Assembly (NCBI GenBank): GCA_951812395.1
Contig: CATOSD010000002.1
Span: 1 to 64,000, forward strand
DNA: 64,000 nt
Source of the DNA: an uncultured Dehalococcoidia bacterium
GTDB taxonomy: Bacteria > Chloroflexota > Dehalococcoidia > Lucifugimonadales > CATOSD01
Direction: 5' to 3'
Shown here: positions 41,428 to 48,263 of the stretch, piece by piece
Layout: every line of letters starts with the position of its first letter
Numbering within the stretch: position 1 is the stretch's first letter
Notes under the pieces: model-generated
Told to the model about the DNA's origin: nothing
Seen by the model: only the letters and a program-made list of their open reading frames with translations
Database searches by the model: none
Made by a program: the position numbers and the translations under genes

Positions 41428-41988
41428 ATGAGAGTTGTCTTTTTGGAGGACGTGGCGGGCGTGGCCCAGGGCGGCGACGTCAAAGAAGTTAAGAACGGCT
41501 TTGCCCGCAACTACCTCATTCCCCAAAACCTTGCCGTACCCGCCACGCACAACGCTCTGCAGCGCATCAAGCGCCTGGCGCGCGAGGCCGATAGTGTACG
41601 GCTCAAGCAGCTCAACGACATGAAGGAGCTGGCCGAGGCCCTCAACGAGGTCCGCGTCAAGGTCGAGATGCGCGCCGGCGCGAGCGGGCGCCTGTACGGC
41701 TCGGTGACCAACGCCATCATCGCGGACGAGCTGTCCAACATGGTGGGCGCCGAGATCGACCGCAGGACCGTGCTTTTGGACGAGCCGATTCGCGAGCTAG
41801 GCCTGTTCGACGTAAGGCTGCGGCTGCACCAGGATGTCGACGCCCAGGTCGAGGTGCAGGTATACGCGATGGGCACGAACCCGGACGCCGTGGAGACCGA
41901 GGATGAGGAGGTTGGAGAGGACGGCGAAGAGTCCGAGACAGGCGACTCACAGCCTGCCGCGGAAGAGGTCACGGCGGACACAGCCTAG
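41428..41988 (+). CDS. rplI: 50S ribosomal protein L9
   Basis: 186 residues. The N-terminal domain MRVVFLEDVAGVAQGGDVKE with VKNGFARNYLIPQNLAVPAT is the L9 signature. A central helix and C-terminal domain follow, with an extra acidic tail (ETEDEEVGEDGEESETGD) of about 35 residues. It binds 23S rRNA. Its position upstream of dnaB is common in bacteria. Confidence 0.96.
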   Translation: MRVVFLEDVAGVAQGGDVKEVKNGFARNYLIPQNLAVPATHNALQRIKRLAREADSVRLKQLNDMKELAEALNEVRVKVEMRAGASGRLYGSVTNAIIADELSNMVGAEIDRRTVLLDEPIRELGLFDVRLRLHQDVDAQVEVQVYAMGTNPDAVETEDEEVGEDGEESETGDSQPAAEEVTADTA

Positions 41989-42099
41989 CCTCCCAACGCG
42001 CCCGCTGACCAGGCCGTTCGCGCGTGCGGCGCCGGGGCGCCAACGGCCACCGGGCCGCATCTGCCCCGGCCATGCCGCAACCCTCGGGGTAGGCTAAAC

Positions 42100-43485
42100 G
42101 TGTACGCAGAACGACTTCCACCGCACGACCTGAACGCCGAAGAGTCCGTCATTGGCTCGATCCTGATAGACAACGGCGCGCTCAACAGCGTGTCGTCCTT
42201 TCTCAGGGTCGGCGACTTCTACGGCGAAAAGAACCGCTGGTGCTTCGAGGCGAGCCTTGCCCTGTTCGACAGGGGGGAGGCCATCAACCAGGTCACCATG
42301 GCCCATGAGCTCTCCCTCCGCGACCGGCTGGAAGGCGTGGGCGGTCCGGCGTACCTGGGCCATCTCGTCCTGACCGTCCCCACGTCAGTGCACGCCGAAC
42401 ACTACGGCCGCATAGTCCAGCGCACCTCCATCATGCGCCAGCTCATCCACGTGAGCGGCGAGATAGCCACCATTGGCTATGAGGGCGCGGCGGACGCCGA
42501 CGTCGCGCTCGGCCGGGCCGAGGAGCTGCTGTTCCGCATACGCTCAGGCCGCGCCAGCCGCGACTTCGCCCACATCCGCGACGTGCTCGACGACTACCTG
42601 CAGGAGAGCGCCGCAATGCAGGGCCCGGAGGGCCAGAGCCTGGCTCCCGTGACCACCGGCTTCCTGGACATAGACCGCCTCCTCGGCGGCGGCCTGCAGC
42701 GCTCCGACCTCATCATACTGGCCGCGCGCCCGAGCCTCGGCAAGAGCGCCCTCGCCTTCAACATCGCTCGCAACGCCGCCGGCGAGGGGTCTACAGTGGG
42801 CATTTTCAGCCTCGAAATGGGCAGCGACCAGATTGCCATGCGACTGATGTCCTCCGAGGCCGGTGTCGAGAGCCACAAGCTGAGGATGGGCCTCGTGAAC
42901 GAGCGGGAAGAGAGCCTTCTGCTCGACGCGATCGGTTCGCTGTCGGACCTGCCCGTGTACATCGACGACACGCCCATCCAGACCATCGTAGAGATGCGCG
43001 GCAAGGCGCTCCGGCTGCAGGCCGAGCACGGGCTGAACCTGCTCGTCGTCGACTACCTTCAGCTGATAACCGGCAGCGGCAGGGGCGGCCGCATGGAGAA
43101 CCGAGTGCAGGAGATGGGCGAGATTTCGCGGTCGCTCAAGGCGCTGGCCCGCGACCTCGACATCCCCGTACTCGCCTGCTCGCAGCTCAGCCGCGCAATC
43201 GAGCAGCGACCCAGCCACCGGCCCCTGCTGTCGGACCTGCGTGAGAGCGGCAGCATCGAGCAGGACGCCGACGTGGTCGCCTTCATCCACCGCGAGTCCG
43301 TATATACCAGCCGCGATGAATGGGAGAAGCGAAACCCCACCGACCGCTACCCTGAACGGACGGCTGAGATTATAGTGGCCAAGCACCGCAACGGCCCGCT
43401 GGGCAACGTGCCCCTGGAGTTCTACAACGACGTGGTGCGCTTCGAGGGCGCCCAGAGGGCCCAGCAGGCCGTAGAGTACGCCTGA
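42100..43485 (+). CDS. dnaB: Replicative DNA helicase DnaB
   Basis: 461 residues from GTG 42100. N-terminal PPHDLNAEESVIGSILID, Walker A ARPSLGKSALAFNIA, FSLEMGSDQIAMRLMSSEAG, Walker B LLVVDYLQLITG, and the C-terminal SDLRESGSIEQDADVVAFIHR and IIVAKHRNGPLG. It unwinds DNA at the fork as a hexamer. Its last base is the first base of the next gene's ATG region (43485), so translation is coupled to the DnaD-like protein. Confidence 0.97.
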   Translation: MYAERLPPHDLNAEESVIGSILIDNGALNSVSSFLRVGDFYGEKNRWCFEASLALFDRGEAINQVTMAHELSLRDRLEGVGGPAYLGHLVLTVPTSVHAEHYGRIVQRTSIMRQLIHVSGEIATIGYEGAADADVALGRAEELLFRIRSGRASRDFAHIRDVLDDYLQESAAMQGPEGQSLAPVTTGFLDIDRLLGGGLQRSDLIILAARPSLGKSALAFNIARNAAGEGSTVGIFSLEMGSDQIAMRLMSSEAGVESHKLRMGLVNEREESLLLDAIGSLSDLPVYIDDTPIQTIVEMRGKALRLQAEHGLNLLVVDYLQLITGSGRGGRMENRVQEMGEISRSLKALARDLDIPVLACSQLSRAIEQRPSHRPLLSDLRESGSIEQDADVVAFIHRESVYTSRDEWEKRNPTDRYPERTAEIIVAKHRNGPLGNVPLEFYNDVVRFEGAQRAQQAVEYA

Positions 43486-44192
43486 TGGCTGCCGAACGCC
43501 ACTCGCCGGCGCCCGCGGAAGTACGGGCCGGCACGTTCGAGGGATTCCCGCGTGGCGTACGCTACGTGCCCGTGCCCAGCCCGGTGCTTGGCGAGCTCCT
43601 GGCACAAATCGACGATCTCGCCGAGTTGAAGTGCGTGCTGAGGGTTATCTGGCTGCTCCAGCGCAAGCGCGGCGCCCCCAGGGTCGTCACGCTCACCGAG
43701 GTCCTCGCCGACCGCACCCTCGCCGCCGCCCTCTCCCCCGACGGCGCACCCGACCCGGGTGCCGTCCGCGCCGCCCTGGCGCGCGCGGTCCGCCGCGGCG
43801 TGCTCGCCACCGCCGAGGACGATATGGGCCGGCGCCTCTTCGCGCTCAACAGTGAGCAGGACAGGGCCGCGCTCGCCCGACTCGCCGGCGACGGCGCCCC
43901 GCCTCCGCGCTCCAGCGAACCTATGGAGTGGGAGGCCGCCACCGCGCGACCCAACATATTCGCCATCTACGAAGACAACGTGGGCATGATTACGCCCATG
44001 ATAGCCGAGGAACTGGAGAGAGCCGAGGCCGACTACCCGGAGGAGTGGATAGAGGACGCGGTACGGGAAGCGGTCAGCCTCAACAGGCGCAGTTGGCGCT
44101 ACATCGCCCGCATCCTGGAGAGATGGAAGCACGAGGGTAGAGATGATGGAGAGCCTGGCACACGCACTGCGAAGACTAGCCGCTACTACTAG
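43485..44192 (+). CDS. DnaD-like replication protein
   Basis: 235 residues. The N-terminal ~120 residues resemble the winged-helix DnaD N-domain (LAELKCVLRVIWLLQRK). Residues ~155-220 are a DnaB2/DnaD C-domain (NIFAIYEDNVGMITPMIAEE, WIEDAVREAVSLNRRSWRYI, ILERWKHEG). In Firmicutes such proteins remodel origin DNA and help load the helicase. It lies between dnaB and a DnaC-like gene, overlapping both, which supports the same role. Confidence 0.85.
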   Translation: MAAERHSPAPAEVRAGTFEGFPRGVRYVPVPSPVLGELLAQIDDLAELKCVLRVIWLLQRKRGAPRVVTLTEVLADRTLAAALSPDGAPDPGAVRAALARAVRRGVLATAEDDMGRRLFALNSEQDRAALARLAGDGAPPPRSSEPMEWEAATARPNIFAIYEDNVGMITPMIAEELERAEADYPEEWIEDAVREAVSLNRRSWRYIARILERWKHEGRDDGEPGTRTAKTSRYY

Positions 44193-45504
44193 AAGTGCCC
44201 GGAACGGCAACGAGCGCCCAAACGGCTTTGAACGTTCGGGGCCGGAGTGTGCCCTCTGCAAGGATCTGGGCTGGACCACACGCGACGTGCCGCCAGGCGA
44301 CCCGGACTTCGGCCGGCGCACCGTGTGCGAGTGCCAGCAGCGCCAGATCGAGCTCGAGCGCCACGACCGCCTCGTGCGCTACAGCAACCTCGCCAACCTC
44401 ACCCGGTCCACATTCGACACGCTAGACCCCCGCGGGCGGACGTCCGATCCGGAGAGCCGCGAGATGTTCACTACTGCCCGCGAGGCCGCAGAGCGGTTCG
44501 CCGAGAGCGCCGAGGGATGGCTGCTCATCAGCGGCCCCAACGGCTCCGGAAAAACGCACCTCGCTGCCGCCATTGCCAACCGCGCCATCGAGCGGGGCCG
44601 CCCGGCCCTGTTCGTCCACGTGCCCGACCTGCTCGACCACCTGCGCGCCGCCTTCTTGCCGCAGGCCGACATCTCCTACGACGACCTGTTCGAGCAGGTG
44701 CGCAACGCACCGCTGCTGGTGCTCGACGAGCTCGGCAGCCACAGCGCCACCCCCTGGGCCGAGGAGAAGCTGCGCCAGATCATCAACCACCGCTTCAACG
44801 CCCTGCTGCCGACCGTCGTCACGACCACCGCGCAACCCCAGGAACTCGAACCGTACCTTCGCGCCCGGCTGGCCGACCCGCAGGTGGGCCGCACCGTGAG
44901 GACGCGGCGGGAAGCCGAGGCGTGGAGGCGTCGCTGGGGCGAGGTCGAGGCCGAGTTGCTGGGCCGCATGACTTTCGAATCGTTTGACGTGCGAGGCAAC
45001 GAGTGCAGCCACGAGCAGCGGCTCAGCCTGGAGTCCGCCCTGGCGTCTGCAACCAGCTATGCCAAGGACCCAGACGGCTGGCTCACGCTGTTCGGATCGA
45101 CCGGCGTGGGCAAGACGCACCTAGCCGTGGCCATCGCCTCCGCGCGCAAGAGGGCGGGCGACGAGGTGTTCTTCGCGTTCGTGCCGGAACTCCTGGACTA
45201 TCTGAGGAGCGCGTTCGACCCGGGCAGCGCGGTCTCGTACAGCCAGGTCCTCGAAGAGGTCAAGTCCTCCAGGCTGCTGATACTCGACGGCCTGGGCGAC
45301 GAAACTGCCAGTGCTTGGGGGCAGGAGAAGCTGTACCAGATTGTCGTCCGCCGCCACAACGCCAGATTGCCAACGGTGATAACTACGCAGGTCGACTTCT
45401 CTGAGAAGCGAGGGCATATAGGCTCGCGATTGCAGGACTACTCCATAGGCCACCTTGCGCGCATGGACGCCAACGACTACCGTATACGAGGACCGAGAGG
45501 ATAG
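44143..45504 (+). CDS. Tandem double-AAA+ DnaC/DnaI-like helicase loader
   Basis: 453 residues, about twice a normal DnaC. A zinc-binding N-terminus (CALCKDLGW ... CEC, residues 36-64) is followed by two DnaC-type AAA+ domains. Domain 1 has Walker A GPNGSGKTH at 131-139 and Walker B LLVLDELG at 191-198. Domain 2 has Walker A GSTGVGKTH at 318-326, but Walker B reads LLILDGLG (378-385), with Gly where domain 1 has the catalytic acid. Both share a VPELL/VPDLLDHLR-type segment and an ITT/TTT sensor. It overlaps the DnaD-like gene by 50 nt in the dnaB operon. It probably loads DnaB. Confidence 0.88.
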   Translation: MMESLAHALRRLAATTRSARNGNERPNGFERSGPECALCKDLGWTTRDVPPGDPDFGRRTVCECQQRQIELERHDRLVRYSNLANLTRSTFDTLDPRGRTSDPESREMFTTAREAAERFAESAEGWLLISGPNGSGKTHLAAAIANRAIERGRPALFVHVPDLLDHLRAAFLPQADISYDDLFEQVRNAPLLVLDELGSHSATPWAEEKLRQIINHRFNALLPTVVTTTAQPQELEPYLRARLADPQVGRTVRTRREAEAWRRRWGEVEAELLGRMTFESFDVRGNECSHEQRLSLESALASATSYAKDPDGWLTLFGSTGVGKTHLAVAIASARKRAGDEVFFAFVPELLDYLRSAFDPGSAVSYSQVLEEVKSSRLLILDGLGDETASAWGQEKLYQIVVRRHNARLPTVITTQVDFSEKRGHIGSRLQDYSIGHLARMDANDYRIRGPRG

Positions 45505-45508
45505 CCCG

Positions 45509-45868
45509 TTGGTCTCGCCGTACTGCACGTTCTGTGGCATAGTGTCCGGCCGGCTGCCCTCCAGAATCCGATACCAAGACGACAACATCCTGGCGTTCCA
45601 CAACCAGCTAGACTGGGTCCCGACCATGCTGCTTGTCGTCCCCAGGCGTCACGTGTCGCAGCAGGAGTTGTGGACCAGCGGCGACCTGCTAGCCGCGATG
45701 GGAAAGCTGGCCGTCCGCCTCGGCGAAGAGTCCTGCCCCAACGGCTTCCGCGTGCTCTCCAACTTCGGCAGCGACGGCCTCCAGACCCAGCCGCACGGCC
45801 ACCTGCACATCATCGGCGGCGCCCCGCTCGGCCTGTATCTCCGCCAGCGCGGCCCCTACCTCCACTAG
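45509..45868 (+). CDS. HIT-family hydrolase
   Basis: 119 residues from TTG 45509, four bases after the loader gene's stop, with GAGAGG upstream; a TTG at 45455 would overlap that gene. It has the N-terminal CTFCGIVSGRLPSRI and the catalytic QPHGHLHIIGG (HxHxH). HIT proteins hydrolyse nucleotide phosphoramidates or dinucleoside polyphosphates. It may be co-transcribed with the replication genes. Confidence 0.88.
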   Translation: MVSPYCTFCGIVSGRLPSRIRYQDDNILAFHNQLDWVPTMLLVVPRRHVSQQELWTSGDLLAAMGKLAVRLGEESCPNGFRVLSNFGSDGLQTQPHGHLHIIGGAPLGLYLRQRGPYLH

Positions 45869-45895
45869 ACCTGCAAGGCGAACGCGCACGCAGTC

Positions 45896-45939
45896 AGTCC
45901 CTTCCCCCTCGCAGGGGGAAGGTTTAGGAAGGGGGTGAC
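45896..45939 (+). repeat. G-rich tailed hairpin repeat, copy 3
   Basis: CCCTTCCCCCT-CGC-AGGGGGAAGG stem-loop and the tail TTTAGGAAGGGGGTGAC, downstream of the HIT gene. Confidence 0.8.
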
Positions 45940-45986
45940 GTCGCATACGCAACCGCCGCCATCCCCAACTTCTACCTGTTCCCGCT

Positions 45987-46015
45987 TTGACAGCCGCCCC
46001 CCGCTGCAATACCAT
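45987..46015 (+). promoter_or_regulatory. nadX promoter, leaderless geometry
   Basis: TTGACA (45987-45992), exact 17-nt spacer, TACCAT (46010-46015). The nadX ATG follows 7 nt after the -10 and no Shine-Dalgarno is present, so transcription would start at the A of the ATG. Confidence 0.6.
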
Positions 46016-46022
46016 TTGCGCC

Positions 46023-46838
46023 ATGGACAAACCGCGAAACGTAGGCATCGTGGGGTGCGGCGCCATAGGCCGCAAGATGGCCGTCGACATCGACCGCGGC
46101 ACGGTCCCAGGCGCGCGCCTGGTGGCGCTGAACAGCCGCGATATGCGCAAGGCGTCCGGCTTCGCCGCCACGCTGTCCGCGCCGCCTCCCGTGCTCTCGC
46201 TCGACGATCTGGCGGCCGCGTCTGACATGGTGGTGGAGACCGCCACCGGCGAGGCGTTGGACGCCATAGCCAGGGCCGCCCTCGGCTCGGGCAAAGACCT
46301 GATGGTGCTGAGTTGCGGCGCACTGCTGGGCAGGGACGACCTGTTCGAGATGGCCCGCGCCAACGGCGCGACGATCGTCGTCCCCTCCGGCGCGATCGTG
46401 GGTCTGGACGGGGTGGTCTCCGCGTCCGCGGGCCGCATCGATAGCATCACCATGGTTACCCGCAAGCCGCCCGGCGGCCTCCGCGGCTCGCCTGGCGCCG
46501 ACTGCTCGGACGTCGACCTGGACGCGATTACCGAGCCTGCGCTGCTGTACGAGGGCCCCGTAGAGGTCGCCTGCCGTCTCTTCCCCGCAAACGTGAACGT
46601 GTCCGCCGCGCTCAGCCTCGCCGGCATCGGTCCCCGTAAGACCACCACCCGCGTCTACGCCGACCCCACCGTCACCCGGAACACCCACGAGATAGTTGTG
46701 GAGGGTGAGTTCGGCCGGTTCACCCTGAAGATAGAGAACGTGCCCTCGCCCTCCAATCCCCGGACGGGCATACTTTCCGCGCTGTCCGCTCTCGCCACCC
46801 TGAAGAAGCTAACGTCCCACCTCCAGGTGGGCACCTAG
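46023..46838 (+). CDS. nadX: L-aspartate dehydrogenase
   Basis: 271 residues from ATG 46023. Rossmann motif NVGIVGCGAIGRKMAVDID, the central LMVLSCGALLGRDDLFEMAR, VPSGAIVGLDGV, and the C-terminal ANVNVSAALSLAGIG with SNPRTGILSALSAL identify the NadX/AspDH family. It oxidises aspartate to iminoaspartate with NAD(P)+, replacing NadB as the source for quinolinate synthase (nadA at 16079). The pncC-like gene follows after 39 nt. Confidence 0.92.
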   Translation: MDKPRNVGIVGCGAIGRKMAVDIDRGTVPGARLVALNSRDMRKASGFAATLSAPPPVLSLDDLAAASDMVVETATGEALDAIARAALGSGKDLMVLSCGALLGRDDLFEMARANGATIVVPSGAIVGLDGVVSASAGRIDSITMVTRKPPGGLRGSPGADCSDVDLDAITEPALLYEGPVEVACRLFPANVNVSAALSLAGIGPRKTTTRVYADPTVTRNTHEIVVEGEFGRFTLKIENVPSPSNPRTGILSALSALATLKKLTSHLQVGT

Positions 46839-46877
46839 AACCAAGGCCGGCCACGTGCCGGCCCACGGGAGTATCCA

Positions 46878-47348
46878 ATGAAAGTAGAAGAAGTCGCCCA
46901 ACTGCTAGCCGCCGCCGGCAAGACCGTCACCGTTGCCGAGGCCTGCACCTGCGGCCTGCTGGGCTACATCCTCGGCTCAGTGCCCGGTAGCTCGCGCTAC
47001 TTTCCCGGCGGCGTCATCGCATACACCGGCGGGCTGAAGCAGAAGGTGCTGGGCGTGTCCGACGAGCTGTACGACACCAAAGGCAGCGTAAGCGCCGAAA
47101 TGGCCGTCGCCATGGCGCAGGGCGCGCAGCGGCTGACCGGCTGCGACTACGCGCTGTCCACCACGGGGGTCACCGGTCCGGCGGGCGGTATGCCCGGCGT
47201 GCCCATCGGCACGTTCTACATCGGGCTTGTGGGGCCAGACGGCCTCGAGACCGCCGAGCGCATCCACGCCGACGCCGACGAGCGCGACGGCAACAAGCGC
47301 CAGGCCGCCCAGGCCGCGATCGACCTGCTGGGGCGCCACCTCGCCTAG
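46878..47348 (+). CDS. CinA C-terminal domain/NMN amidase-like protein
   Basis: 156 residues with the full CinA-C fold: KVEEVAQLLAAAGKTVTVAE, VPGSSRYFPGGVIAYTGGLK, and TTGVTGPAGG with PVGT-like PIGTFYIGL. Active PncC enzymes deamidate nicotinamide mononucleotide and usually carry ESCTGG with the nucleophilic Ser. Here the motif reads EACTCG (Ser to Ala, Gly to Cys). If that Ser is the nucleophile, activity is probably lost or altered. Position after nadX still suggests an NAD-related role. Confidence 0.85.
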   Translation: MKVEEVAQLLAAAGKTVTVAEACTCGLLGYILGSVPGSSRYFPGGVIAYTGGLKQKVLGVSDELYDTKGSVSAEMAVAMAQGAQRLTGCDYALSTTGVTGPAGGMPGVPIGTFYIGLVGPDGLETAERIHADADERDGNKRQAAQAAIDLLGRHLA

Positions 47349-47390
47349 TCCCAGGTCCGCTTGGACAAGGTGATGGCAAGGAGTAAGGCC

Positions 47391-47681
47391 ATGCTGGTCA
47401 GAATGTCCCGGAACGGCCACGTAATCATACCTCCCTTCCTGGTCGAAGCCTTTGGCCTCGGCCCCGACCACTAATTGGAGCTGGAGGAAACTGAGAACGG
47501 ATTCACCCTGAAGCCCGCAAAGGGACACGTCAAGCCGCCGCCGCCCCCCGTCGACTCGAGCAAGCACAAGAGACCGCCCTACACAGTGTCACTTGGCACG
47601 CCGCCCTGGGATAGCCTGATTCTTGATAGGGAAAAACACCTGGAGTTGTACCGGAAGAAGTTTCCGGAGAGTGGCTGTTGA
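47391..47681 (+). pseudogene. AbrB/VapB-type antitoxin interrupted by in-frame TAA
   Basis: From ATG 47391 (AAGGAG 7 nt upstream) the frame reads MLVRMSRNGHVIIPPFLVEA and FGLGPDH. TAA at 47472-47474 follows, then LELEETENGFTLKPAKGHV and onward to 47681. Swapped-hairpin AbrB antitoxins normally read LGLKPGD-Y-LELEE here, so the stop replaces the Tyr position. The rest is intact, including a C-terminal toxin-binding extension. The damaged PIN toxin frame overlaps its stop (TTGA). Confidence 0.7.
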
Positions 47682-48071
47682 CCCAGCCAAGAGTCGACAT
47701 TGACACGTCCGTCCTCCTAAGACTGGTAACCGCCGGACCTGTACGAGTACTGCCTCAGGCGCCTCAACGAGTTGGCGCATGAGAGTGCCCTCGTAATCGT
47801 TTCCAACCAGGTGATAGGAGAGGCTTACGTAACCGCTCATCTCTACAATGGCATGTCACTAGAGAGAGTCCGCGCCAGACTGGTAGAGATCCTGACTGGT
47901 GGTGTCGTCGAACCCCAGAACGGGCAACCTGTCCTGGACGCTCTCAACGTCACCACAGGCGGCCCCGGCCAGTTCGACCGCCTCATCGCCGACGGCTACG
48001 CCCAGTCCGGAATGGATACCCTCACCCTGGACCAAGCGATGGCCAGGCGACCCAACGCGCGCCTCATCTAG
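47678..48071 (+). pseudogene. PIN-domain (VapC-type) toxin with frameshift
   Basis: Frame A from TTG 47678 gives LTQPRVDIDTSVLLRLVT, the PIN N-terminus with its acidic metal-binding residue. From about 47730 the homologous sequence continues in another frame (PPDLYEYCLRRLNELAHESA, IVSNQVIGEAYVTAHLYNG ... MDTLTLDQAMARR). The last part contains the conserved D of the PIN C-terminus. A small indel near 47728-47735 explains the break. The putative nuclease is dead as sequenced. A TTG at 47772 could start only a truncated 99-aa piece. Confidence 0.7.
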
Positions 48072-48089
48072 TCCCCCGCCAGTCGTTGG

Positions 48090-48126
48090 TTCCCTCTCCC
48101 TAAACTGGGAGAGGGTTAGGGTTGAG
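48090..48126 (+). repeat. G-rich tailed hairpin repeat, copy 4 (diverged)
   Basis: TCCCTCTCCC-TAAACT-GGGAGAGG hairpin then TTAGGGTTGAG. Confidence 0.65.
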
Positions 48127-48263
48127 AGCGCCCACCTTACCAAGTCTGAATAGCTTCCACCGTCCCCCAGCGGTTGCCAATCCATATTGACACCAGGTAT
48201 CATCATTTGCCTATGCACGATGCCAACCAACCTGAACGGTGGCTCATCCACCCGGAGTAACTA

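Noticed and set aside
10709..47474. Genetic code change with TAA/TAG read as sense
   Set aside because: Many intact core genes in the window end in TAG or TAA at their normal family length, and their sequences contain no internal in-frame stops.
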